DNA of 39,778 nt. It comes from an uncultured Halieaceae bacterium (GTDB lineage: Bacteria > Pseudomonadota > Gammaproteobacteria > Pseudomonadales > Halieaceae). Positions 10,551 to 16,988 of this stretch are shown here, in pieces (position 1 is the stretch's first letter; each line of letters opens with the position of its first letter). The notes under the pieces were generated by a model that was not told the origin of the DNA, did not search any database, and worked only from the letters and a program-made list of their open reading frames with translations. The stretch lies in NCBI GenBank assembly GCA_913063005.1, contig CAJXZI010000001.1, forward strand, positions 1 through 39,778. Direction: 5' to 3'. The position numbers and the translations under genes were made by a program.

Positions 10551-10654
10551 GATGTGCTGGTTTGTAAAGTTAGTAGTAACTCACACAACCACGCGCGTAA
10601 TGGCGAAAAAGGATAGGTTATGCTGATGGGACGATGGATGAATATTGATTAAGC

Positions 10655-10703
10655 AAATGAAGGCGGACGGTAATTTTTACCGTTAAGTAACGCTTCATTT
10701 TTT
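10655..10703. terminator. Nested hairpin, probable terminator downstream of argF
   Basis: An outer stem (AAATGAAGGCG at 10655-10665 with CGCTTCATTT at 10691-10700, one bulged G) encloses a perfect 7-bp inner hairpin, ACGGTAA (10667-10673) and TTACCGT (10677-10683). T-rich sequence follows on the plus side. It begins 32 nt beyond the argF stop and lies before the nrdA promoter region. Confidence 0.5.
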
Positions 10704-10735
10704 CTCGCAAAGTAGGTTTGGCCGGTGGCCCGGTT

Positions 10736-11641
10736 CTAGCGCAGGAGAAACTCGATTAATGCCTTTTGGGCGTGAAGTCTGTTTTCTGCTTCATCCCAAA
10801 TGACCGTATCTGGATTATCCATGAGGTCCGCGGTGATTTCCTCACCGCGATGGGCGGGCAAACAATGTAAATAAAGCGCTTCAGGATCGGCAAGGTCGAG
10901 TAAATCTTGATTGAGCTGATAGGCTGATAGCGCCTGTTCGCGCATGCGCGCCTCCTCTTCCTGACCCATTGAGGCCCAAACATCAGTTACCAATAAGTGA
11001 GCGCCTTCGCTCGCTCGCTTGGGATCGTTTTCTATGCTCGCAAAGCCCTGCGCCTGATCCAGTAATTCTGTGGATGGCTCGAATCCCTCGGGGCAGGCGA
11101 TTTTTAGGTGAAAGCCTAAAATCTTCGCGGCGTTAATGTAGGACTGGCACATGTTGTTACCGTCCCCAAGCCAGCAGACCGTCTTGCCCTGAACATCGCC
11201 ACGGTGCTCCATCCAGGTTTGCATATCGGCGAGAAGTTGGCAGGGATGGTAGTCATCCGTAAGCGCATTGATCACAGGTACGCTCGAATGCTCCGCAAAA
11301 AGCTCGACGTCCGTATGAGCGAAGGTGCGAATCATGACGATATCAACCATCGATGAGATCACCTTGGCTGTATCACTAATCGGCTCACCGCGTCCCATTT
11401 GCGTATCGGCTGATGAGAGAAACATGGCGCTGCCGCCCAGTTGAGTCATTCCCGCTTCAAAGGATACGCGGGTCCTGGTCGATGATTTCGCAAAAATCAT
11501 CGCCATCACTTTTCCTTTCAGCGAGTCGTGAGCCACGCCATTTCGCTGAAGCTTTTTTAACTCCGATGCGCGCTTCAATAGGGCCAGAAGCTCATCGCGA
11601 GTTAAGTCGTTCAATGTCAGGAAGTGACGAGTGTGGCTCAT
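10736..11641 (-). CDS. argF: Ornithine carbamoyltransferase (anabolic)
   Basis: This enzyme condenses ornithine with carbamoyl phosphate to citrulline in arginine synthesis. The 301-residue length is typical of anabolic OTCases. The carbamoyl-phosphate loop KSSTRTR is present near residue 53, along with HPCQ (YHPCQLLAD) and the ornithine-side HCLPAHRGEE motif. The ATG (11639-11641) follows GGAG by eight nt. argD ends 23 nt upstream on the same strand, so argD-argF form a short arginine operon transcribed away from grxD. The STRTR/HCLPAHR pattern excludes aspartate carbamoyltransferase. Confidence 0.97.
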   Translation of the reverse strand: MSHTRHFLTLNDLTRDELLALLKRASELKKLQRNGVAHDSLKGKVMAMIFAKSSTRTRVSFEAGMTQLGGSAMFLSSADTQMGRGEPISDTAKVISSMVDIVMIRTFAHTDVELFAEHSSVPVINALTDDYHPCQLLADMQTWMEHRGDVQGKTVCWLGDGNNMCQSYINAAKILGFHLKIACPEGFEPSTELLDQAQGFASIENDPKRASEGAHLLVTDVWASMGQEEEARMREQALSAYQLNQDLLDLADPEALYLHCLPAHRGEEITADLMDNPDTVIWDEAENRLHAQKALIEFLLR

Positions 11642-11664
11642 TGTGAGAACTCCAGCAGTTTATT

Positions 11665-12840
11665 TCAGCGGGTTTTACCCAGTTCATTCAAGATATCAGC
11701 CACGCGCTCGCCAACTGACCTCGCCTGCGGTTTAGTCATTACCAGAGGTGGTAGAAGTCGAATAGTGCTGCCACCAGCGACGTTTAAGAGCAGGCGTCTA
11801 TCGAGCGCCATGCGAACGATATCGGTGGTTGGGACGTTGGGCTCGATGCCAATCATTAGCCCGTGGCCTCGCTCGTCTTTTACCAGCTCCGAGTCGTTTA
11901 ATTGGCCGTGCAGTCCCTCGAGGATCCATCCTCGAATAGGATCAGCCTGCTTCCACAGTTGCTCGGTGCTCAGTGTGTTGATGACCGCACTGGCCGCCGC
12001 GCAACAGATCGGGTTGCCACCGTAAGTTGTTCCGTGATCGCCCGCGATAAGCAACGCGCTTGCGCGATCGTTGGTCATGCAGGCACCTATGGGCATACCG
12101 TTGCCCAGGCCTTTGGCTGTTGCCAATACATCTGGCATGACGCCCAAACGCTGAAAAACGTATAACGCACCGCAACGACCGTTGCCCGATTGCACTTCAT
12201 CGAAGCTGAGTAGCCAGTTGTGTTGATCGCAAAGCTCTCGGGCGCGCTGAAGAAAAGCAAGCTCGAGTGGCCAAATGCCGCTTTCACCTTGAACAGGCTC
12301 TAAATGCACAGCGACCACATCCTTGTGATGCTTGGCGATGGTTTCCAGGCCTTCAATATCGTTTCTGCCAATGCGGATAAAGCCCGGTAGTAGCGGTTTG
12401 AAGGCCTGTTGAATTGCCGCACTGCCTGTTGCAGACAGCGCACCCATGGTTCTGCCGTGGAATGCGCCCTCTATGACCACAATCTTCGGGTCTTCGATGC
12501 CCTGATTAGCACCATGGCGTCTTGCAACTTTAATCGCAGTCTCGTTGGCTTCAGCGCCTGAGTTGCAAAAGAAAACTTTTTCCATACCGGTGAGTTGGGT
12601 TAGCTCGGTGGCGAGTCGCTCCTGCTGAGGGATCCCATAGAGATTTGATGTATGAAGCAGCGTTTCAGCTTGCTCGGTTATGGCTCTTGTTATGTTTGGA
12701 TGACAGTGTCCTAGATTGGTTACTGCAATCCCCGACAACGCGTCAAGAAAGGGCTGACCTTTCTGATCGAACAGTTCTGCACCCGCGCCCGATGCGAAAG
12801 CAACGGGGAGACGACCGTAGGTGGGCATAATGGCAGACAT
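11665..12840 (-). CDS. argD: Acetylornithine aminotransferase
   Basis: ArgD is a PLP-dependent class III aminotransferase that converts N-acetylglutamate semialdehyde to N-acetylornithine; many also act as succinyldiaminopimelate aminotransferases for lysine. The 391-residue protein has LSGIAVTNLGHCHP near the N-terminus, FCNSGAEANETAIK for phosphate binding, FDEVQSGNGRCG with the ring-stacking Asp, and ATAKGLGNGMPIGA containing the Schiff-base Lys. Its ATG at 12838-12840 has AGGA seven nt upstream. It heads the argDF operon and diverges from grxD across 96 nt. Confidence 0.95.
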   Translation of the reverse strand: MSAIMPTYGRLPVAFASGAGAELFDQKGQPFLDALSGIAVTNLGHCHPNITRAITEQAETLLHTSNLYGIPQQERLATELTQLTGMEKVFFCNSGAEANETAIKVARRHGANQGIEDPKIVVIEGAFHGRTMGALSATGSAAIQQAFKPLLPGFIRIGRNDIEGLETIAKHHKDVVAVHLEPVQGESGIWPLELAFLQRARELCDQHNWLLSFDEVQSGNGRCGALYVFQRLGVMPDVLATAKGLGNGMPIGACMTNDRASALLIAGDHGTTYGGNPICCAAASAVINTLSTEQLWKQADPIRGWILEGLHGQLNDSELVKDERGHGLMIGIEPNVPTTDIVRMALDRRLLLNVAGGSTIRLLPPLVMTKPQARSVGERVADILNELGKTR

Positions 12841-12936
12841 GTCAGAATCCTAAGTTGGTTTTACTCTCGATGACGCACCAGTTTCTGGTAAGCTATTCGC
12901 TACAACAGAACACGAATCACACCGCGGAGAGCGTAA

Positions 12937-13260
12937 ATGGACATTATGGAGACCATTAAGGATCAGATCGAGAGCAATCGAGTGATTCTGTACATGAAAG
13001 GTTCCCCAAATCAGCCTCAATGTGGGTTTTCTGCGAGAACCGTTCAAGCGCTAATGGGCTGCGGTCAGAAATTTGCCTATGTCGATGTGCTCAGTAACCC
13101 AGAGATTCGAGCAAATTTACCTGCTTATGGTAACTGGCCCACTTTCCCGCAATTGTGGGTCGACGGCGAGCTCATCGGCGGTTGCGACATCGTGTGCGAT
13201 ATGGACGCAACGGGCGAGCTTAAAGAGGTTGTTGTGGGTGAGGGCGGCTCCGAAGCGTGA
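12937..13260 (+). CDS. grxD: Monothiol glutaredoxin, Grx4 type
   Basis: Monothiol glutaredoxins bind and pass on 2Fe-2S clusters with glutathione and BolA-type partners. The 107-residue protein has the diagnostic CGFS active site (Cys29). It also has the WPTFPQLWVDGELIGGCDI segment that contributes to glutathione binding. The ATG 12937 is preceded by GGAG eight nt upstream. It faces bfr and lies near bfd, an iron-related neighbourhood consistent with cluster handling. The 5-bp inverted repeat ACCAG/CTGGT in its leader is probably incidental. Confidence 0.96.
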   Translation: MDIMETIKDQIESNRVILYMKGSPNQPQCGFSARTVQALMGCGQKFAYVDVLSNPEIRANLPAYGNWPTFPQLWVDGELIGGCDIVCDMDATGELKEVVVGEGGSEA

Positions 13261-13270
13261 ACTCGGAGCC
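13246..13270. terminator. Hairpin overlapping the grxD stop, between convergent grxD and bfr
   Basis: GGCTCCGA (13246-13253) pairs perfectly with TCGGAGCC (13263-13270). The 9-nt loop contains the end of grxD. No good T-run follows on either strand, so it may be a weak terminator or transcript-end stabiliser for both genes, which are only 19 nt apart. Confidence 0.45.
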
Positions 13271-13279
13271 TCGGCGGTC

Positions 13280-13768
13280 TCATCCTTCGCTGGGTTTAAC
13301 CGTCTTCATGGCCGTTTGCAGATAGTTCTGCTCGCCCACGCGATCCATCAGAGACAACTGCGTTTCCAGCCAGTCGATATGCTCTTCCTCGGCATCTAGG
13401 ATTCGCTTTGCTAAATCGCGCGACACGTAATCACCGACTTCCTCGCAGCACTTAACCGTGGCTTTAAGGTCCTCGTGCGCCACGTGCTCGAGTTGAAGGT
13501 CGCACTCGAGCATTTCACGAGGCGTCTCCCCAATCCTCAGTTTGCCAAGATCCTGCAAGTTGGGGATTCCCTCGAGAAATAAAATACGCTCGACAAGTTC
13601 ATCTGCGTGTTTCATCTCGTCGATTGACTCGTGGTACTCGTGCTCAGCGAGTTCAACAAGCCCCATATCTTTGTACATTTTTGAGTGCAAAAAGTACTGA
13701 TTGATCGCGACAAGCTCGTTGTACAGAATTTTGTTGAGGTGACGAATAACGTCTGGGTTGCCTTTCAT
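13280..13768 (-). CDS. bfr: Bacterioferritin
   Basis: Bacterioferritin forms a 24-subunit haem-containing cage that oxidises and stores iron. The 162-residue protein keeps every ferroxidase ligand at E. coli numbering: Glu18, Glu51, His54, Glu94, Glu127 and His130, plus Tyr25. Met52, the haem axial ligand, is also present (IDEMKHADEL), so it is a haem-binding Bfr rather than a plain ferritin or Dps. The ATG (13766-13768) follows AGGA by eight nt. bfd, which encodes the ferredoxin that releases iron from Bfr, lies 136 nt upstream on the same strand. A weaker Fur-like site lies between them. Confidence 0.97.
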   Translation of the reverse strand: MKGNPDVIRHLNKILYNELVAINQYFLHSKMYKDMGLVELAEHEYHESIDEMKHADELVERILFLEGIPNLQDLGKLRIGETPREMLECDLQLEHVAHEDLKATVKCCEEVGDYVSRDLAKRILDAEEEHIDWLETQLSLMDRVGEQNYLQTAMKTVKPSEG

Positions 13769-13859
13769 GACTGAAGTCCTGATCTGTCGTTAACACAGGC
13801 TGAATTATAGCCTAAGACGCCGACCTTAAAAAGCATAAGTTATTGATTTTTAATGAAAA

Positions 13860-13878
13860 GAAAATGAAAACGATTCGC
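13860..13878. promoter_or_regulatory. Weak Fur-box-like sequence upstream of bfr
   Basis: The 19-mer beginning GAAAATGAAAACGATTC matches the Fur consensus GATAATGATAATCATTATC at 13 of 19 positions. It lies in the bfd-bfr gap, about 92 nt before the bfr start. The mismatches fall mostly in one half, so this is suggestive only. Confidence 0.35.
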
Positions 13879-13904
13879 AAACGCAGTCGCGTTTAGGTTT
13901 GCAA

Positions 13905-14102
13905 TCAGCCTTGGCGAGCGGCCTGAATTTGCACGCCGCGATTCATAGCTTCGCTGACTAGCGATTCAGCAAAACACGAGCACTTACCACACTGGGTCGA
14001 ACAGCCAGTGGCACGACTGACGTCGGCCAGTGAACGCGCACCAGCGGCTACTTGCTCTCGGATAGCTCGGTCGGTGACGCCTTTGCAGATGCATACATAC
14101 AT
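13905..14102 (-). CDS. bfd: Bacterioferritin-associated ferredoxin
   Basis: Bfd is a small 2Fe-2S ferredoxin that passes electrons to the Bfr haem, so stored ferric iron is reduced and released when iron is short. The 65-residue product has the canonical start MYVCICKGVTD and the paired cysteines Cys4/Cys6 and Cys-x2-Cys (STQCGKCSC), the BFD-fold arrangement. The start is fixed by family similarity. There is no Shine-Dalgarno; the best promoter places transcription at or next to the ATG. A 15/19 Fur box overlaps that promoter, giving derepression under iron limitation. Confidence 0.95.
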   Translation of the reverse strand: MYVCICKGVTDRAIREQVAAGARSLADVSRATGCSTQCGKCSCFAESLVSEAMNRGVQIQAARQG

Positions 14103-14108
14103 GCGAGA

Positions 14109-14137
14109 AACGTAATGCTAATGAGAACCATTGTCAA
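14109..14137 (-). promoter_or_regulatory. Candidate bfd promoter giving a leaderless transcript
   Basis: On the minus strand a perfect TTGACA (14132-14137) and TACGTT (14109-14114) are separated by 17 nt. The expected +1, about 7 nt past the -10, falls on the A of the bfd ATG (14102). Confidence 0.5.
14117..14135. promoter_or_regulatory. Fur box in the bfd-proA intergenic region
   Basis: The 19-mer starting GCTAATGAGAACCATTG matches GATAATGATAATCATTATC at 15 of 19 positions. It covers the spacer and part of the -35 of the proposed bfd promoter, a classic repressing position. It lies about 25 nt upstream of the possible proA -10. Confidence 0.75.
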
Positions 14138-14158
14138 CAATCAATGTGGAGTCTAGCG

Positions 14159-14164
14159 TATACT
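14159..14164 (+). promoter_or_regulatory. Possible proA -10 element
   Basis: TATACT lies 30 nt before the proA GTG and matches five of six consensus bases. I could not identify a convincing -35 at the correct distance, so the promoter is tentative. Confidence 0.35.
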
Positions 14165-14193
14165 CCGCGCTTTCATAGGTAGGGAACGGTTAA

Positions 14194-15450
14194 GTGACGG
14201 TAAAGCAGCATATAGAAGCACTCGCAAAATCTGCAAAGGCCGCATGCCCAATTATCGCAAATGCGCCGGTAGCCCAACGAAATGCTGCATTGGCGGCGAT
14301 TGCCGACGCCATCGAAGGGTCGCGCTCAGCACTGCTAGAGGCTAACGCGCTCGACCTAGAGGCTGCCCAAAGTGCTGGGTTAGATTCAGCGCTCATCGAT
14401 CGTCTAGAACTCAATGCCGACCGCATCGACGGCATGCTCGAGGCACTAAAAATAGTACGCTCTTTACCCGATCCCATAGGTGGCATCGAAGGCCTAAAGG
14501 CAATGGAGTCTGGGATTCAAGTCGGGAAAATGCGCGTTCCACTTGGCTTGATTGGCATTATCTACGAGTCCCGACCAAACGTAACAATTGATGCGGCAAG
14601 TCTGTGTCTTAAGTCGGGTAATGCCGTCCTGCTTCGAGGCGGTTCGGAAGCTATCCGCTCAAATCTTGTGCTATCTGACTGCATCAAGCGAGGACTGGCA
14701 TCTTCAGGCTTATCAGAGGATGCAGTCCAAGTTGTCGATACCACCGACCGTAACGCTGTTTCTGCCATGGTAAGTCTTGAAGGTGTGGTGGATATGATTG
14801 TGCCCCGGGGGGGGAAGGGGTTGATAGAGCGCGTTGCACGCGAGGCCAAGGTGCCCGTATTGAAGCATTTAGACGGCGTTTGTCACCTCTACATCCATGC
14901 AGACGCTGATCCTAAGATGGCTGTTGAGCTGTCTTTGAATGCAAAGACTCATCGCTACGGCACCTGCAACACGATGGAAACGCTGTTAGTCGACAGGGCA
15001 ATGAGCCAGACGCTGCCGGCTATCGCCGCACCCTTGCTAGAGAAGGGCGTCGAGTTGCGCGGCTGCAGCAAAACGACAGAAATACTTGGCGATCACTGCA
15101 CTCCTGCCTCGCCAAGCGACTGGGATGAAGAATACTTAGCACCTATTTTAGCGATCAAGGTCGTTGACGGAGTTGAGGAGGCGATCGCTCATATTAGCCA
15201 GCACGGATCCGGGCACACCGACGCCATTGTCACTAACTGCCATCAGACTGCGATGCACTTCTTGCGAGCTGTGGATTCAAGTTCGGTTATGGTGAACGCC
15301 TCGACACGATTTGCTGATGGTTTTGAGTACGGTTTGGGGGCTGAGATCGGTATCTCTACGGATAAAATTCACGCTCGAGGCCCCGTCGGTCTCGAAGGAT
15401 TGACCAGTCAAAAATATGTAGTGCTGGGTGATGGCAATATCCGAGTGTAA
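14194..15450 (+). CDS. proA: Gamma-glutamyl phosphate reductase (glutamate-5-semialdehyde dehydrogenase)
   Basis: ProA reduces gamma-glutamyl phosphate with NADPH in the second step of proline synthesis. The 418-residue protein has the aldehyde-dehydrogenase fold with IYESRPNVTIDAASLCLKSG, the nucleotide-binding LLRGGSEA segment and the catalytic Cys in HRYGTCNTMETLLVD; NASTRFADGFEYGLGAEIGIST lies near the end. The start is GTG 14194. Codons near 14807-14814 contain a run of eight G encoding PRGGKG; the frame is intact. proB is not adjacent. nadD overlaps its 3' end by 20 nt, so translation is probably coupled. Confidence 0.97.
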   Translation: MTVKQHIEALAKSAKAACPIIANAPVAQRNAALAAIADAIEGSRSALLEANALDLEAAQSAGLDSALIDRLELNADRIDGMLEALKIVRSLPDPIGGIEGLKAMESGIQVGKMRVPLGLIGIIYESRPNVTIDAASLCLKSGNAVLLRGGSEAIRSNLVLSDCIKRGLASSGLSEDAVQVVDTTDRNAVSAMVSLEGVVDMIVPRGGKGLIERVAREAKVPVLKHLDGVCHLYIHADADPKMAVELSLNAKTHRYGTCNTMETLLVDRAMSQTLPAIAAPLLEKGVELRGCSKTTEILGDHCTPASPSDWDEEYLAPILAIKVVDGVEEAIAHISQHGSGHTDAIVTNCHQTAMHFLRAVDSSSVMVNASTRFADGFEYGLGAEIGISTDKIHARGPVGLEGLTSQKYVVLGDGNIRV

Positions 15451-16081
15451 GCCCCGTATTGGTGTTATGGGGGGGAGTTTTAACCCCGTACACTTTGGCC
15501 ATTTGCACGTGGCAAGCGACGTAAAACAGCGCCTTAATCTTGACCATATGTTCTTAATGCCCGCCGCACAATCGCCGCTGAAGGCGCAACACGCGGTGAC
15601 GGCTGCCCATCGTGTTACTATGCTCGAGCTTGCGGTTGAAGCATTTCCTGAGTTGGAGCTGGACTGCAGAGAAATCCATCGTGCGGGACCATCCTTTACG
15701 ATCGATAGCCTTGCCAGCTTACGAGATGACTTTGGCGAGGAGGCTGGTCTCTATTTTGTCATTGGCGACGATTGTTTGCCGACCTTGCACCGTTGGCGTC
15801 AGTGGCGTGACTTGACGGCCTATGCGAATCTGATCGTTACCAAAAGACCAGGCCAATTTGGGCTGCCCACTGAGGAAGTTTTGCAGTGGTTGAGGGGGGT
15901 TGAGATTGACCTTGATGGCATTGATTCGATGGCCAGTGGGGGACTGTCTCGTGTTGAGTGTTCGTTGGTTGATATTTCCTCAACGGAGCTGCGCGAGGGG
16001 TTGACCCGTGATCAGGGGCTGGAGAAGGTGATCCCAAGCGCAGTAATAGAGTATATTAAGCAGCATCAGCTATACCGCTAA
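15431..16081 (+). CDS. nadD: Nicotinate-nucleotide adenylyltransferase
   Basis: NadD joins ATP and nicotinate mononucleotide to give deamido-NAD in NAD synthesis. The roughly 216-residue protein shows the nucleotidyltransferase signature GGSFNPVHFGHLHVA near the N-terminus and ISSTELREGL near the C-terminus, the (H/T)xGH and ISxTxxR motifs. FVIGDDCLPTLHRW lies between. The start is ATG 15431, or the GTG immediately before it at 15428; both overlap the end of proA. rsfS follows after 22 nt and rlmH comes next, the conserved gammaproteobacterial order nadD-rsfS-rlmH-mrdA. Confidence 0.95.
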   Translation: MAISECKPRIGVMGGSFNPVHFGHLHVASDVKQRLNLDHMFLMPAAQSPLKAQHAVTAAHRVTMLELAVEAFPELELDCREIHRAGPSFTIDSLASLRDDFGEEAGLYFVIGDDCLPTLHRWRQWRDLTAYANLIVTKRPGQFGLPTEEVLQWLRGVEIDLDGIDSMASGGLSRVECSLVDISSTELREGLTRDQGLEKVIPSAVIEYIKQHQLYR

Positions 16082-16103
16082 CTTTATTTCCGAGAGGCTT
16101 TTT

Positions 16104-16478
16104 TTGACGCAACCTAGCACTCCCATGACCGACCTTGTGGTCGATGCACTCGAGGACCTTAAAGCCGTCGACCCAAAGATTTTGGATGTGCGCGGCATTA
16201 GCTCCGTAATGGACTACCTGGTGGTCGCCAGCGGGAACTCTTCACGGCACGTGAAGTCGCTCGCTGATAATGTGGTCATCAAAGCCAAAGAAGCGGGCTG
16301 GCCTCCTATTGGTGTAGAGGGCGAAAACGCCGCGGACTGGGTGCTGGTTGATCTGGGCGACGTTGTGGTCCATGTCATGCAGCCAGCGGCGCGAAGTTTC
16401 TACGATCTTGAGCGCTTGTGGTCTGGTGACGAAGAGCCTGTACCCATGGATGAAGCGCACGCAGACGTCTTGAATTGA
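16104..16478 (+). CDS. rsfS: Ribosomal silencing factor RsfS
   Basis: RsfS binds L14 on the large subunit and blocks subunit joining when nutrients fall. The 124-residue protein contains the family core: LEDLKAVDPKILDVRGISSVMDYLVVASG, then SRHVKSLADNV and GVEGENAADWVLVDLGDVVVHVM. I chose the TTG at 16104 because GAGAGG lies six nt upstream. An in-frame ATG at 16125 is the alternative and would remove only seven residues before the conserved region. It sits between nadD and rlmH. Confidence 0.94.
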   Translation: MTQPSTPMTDLVVDALEDLKAVDPKILDVRGISSVMDYLVVASGNSSRHVKSLADNVVIKAKEAGWPPIGVEGENAADWVLVDLGDVVVHVMQPAARSFYDLERLWSGDEEPVPMDEAHADVLN

Positions 16479-16480
16479 GT

Positions 16481-16942
16481 ATGCGAGTGCTCACCGTCGG
16501 CACCCGGATGCCGGATTGGGTGAGTCGCGGGGTCGAAGAATACGCAAAACGCCTGCCTCGCGACGCCGCCGTTGAGTGGTGCGAGATCCCCGCCTCTAAG
16601 CGCTCAAGAGATACAGCTGAAAGTCGGATGCTTGATGAATTTCAGGCGATTGAGCGCCGTTTAAAAGATCAAGAAGTCATCGTTGTTCTGGATGTCGAAG
16701 GCAAGGTTTTGGCGACAGAGGCGATCGCAGAGGCCATCCAGACTTGGCAGGATCAAGGGGCGAAAGTGGCTTTCGTCATCGGAGGACCGGACGGGATTCA
16801 CCCGCAACTCAAGGCAAGGGCGACAGCTAAATGGTCTCTGGGGCGTATTACACTTCCACACCCTCTCGTTCGCGTCATTCTGGCCGAGCAACTCTATCGC
16901 GCGTGGTCTATTAACGCAGGACATCCTTACCATCGCGCTTGA
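16481..16942 (+). CDS. rlmH: 23S rRNA pseudouridine-1915 N3-methyltransferase
   Basis: RlmH is a small SPOUT methyltransferase that methylates pseudouridine 1915 in helix 69 of 23S rRNA on the assembled 70S ribosome. The approximately 153-residue protein starts MRVLTVGTRMPDWV and has LDVEGKVLATE, then FVIGGPDGIHP and RITLPHPLVRVILAEQLYRAWSINAGHPYHRA in the knotted SAM-binding C-terminus. The ATG 16481 lies 2 nt past the rsfS stop; an upstream in-frame TTG at 16475 is less likely. A 14-bp palindrome lies between this gene and mrdA. Confidence 0.96.
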   Translation: MRVLTVGTRMPDWVSRGVEEYAKRLPRDAAVEWCEIPASKRSRDTAESRMLDEFQAIERRLKDQEVIVVLDVEGKVLATEAIAEAIQTWQDQGAKVAFVIGGPDGIHPQLKARATAKWSLGRITLPHPLVRVILAEQLYRAWSINAGHPYHRA

Positions 16943-16960
16943 GCTGTTAATTACGGTAAG

Positions 16961-16974
16961 CTCCCCATGGGGAG
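16961..16974. repeat. 14-bp perfect palindrome before mrdA
   Basis: CTCCCCATGGGGAG is fully self-complementary and lies 14 nt upstream of the mrdA start. Its right half (GGGGAG) overlaps the purine-rich stretch that could serve as the mrdA ribosome site. There is no T-run, so it is not an evident terminator. Confidence 0.5.
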
Positions 16975-16988
16975 AGGGTTGACGCGAC

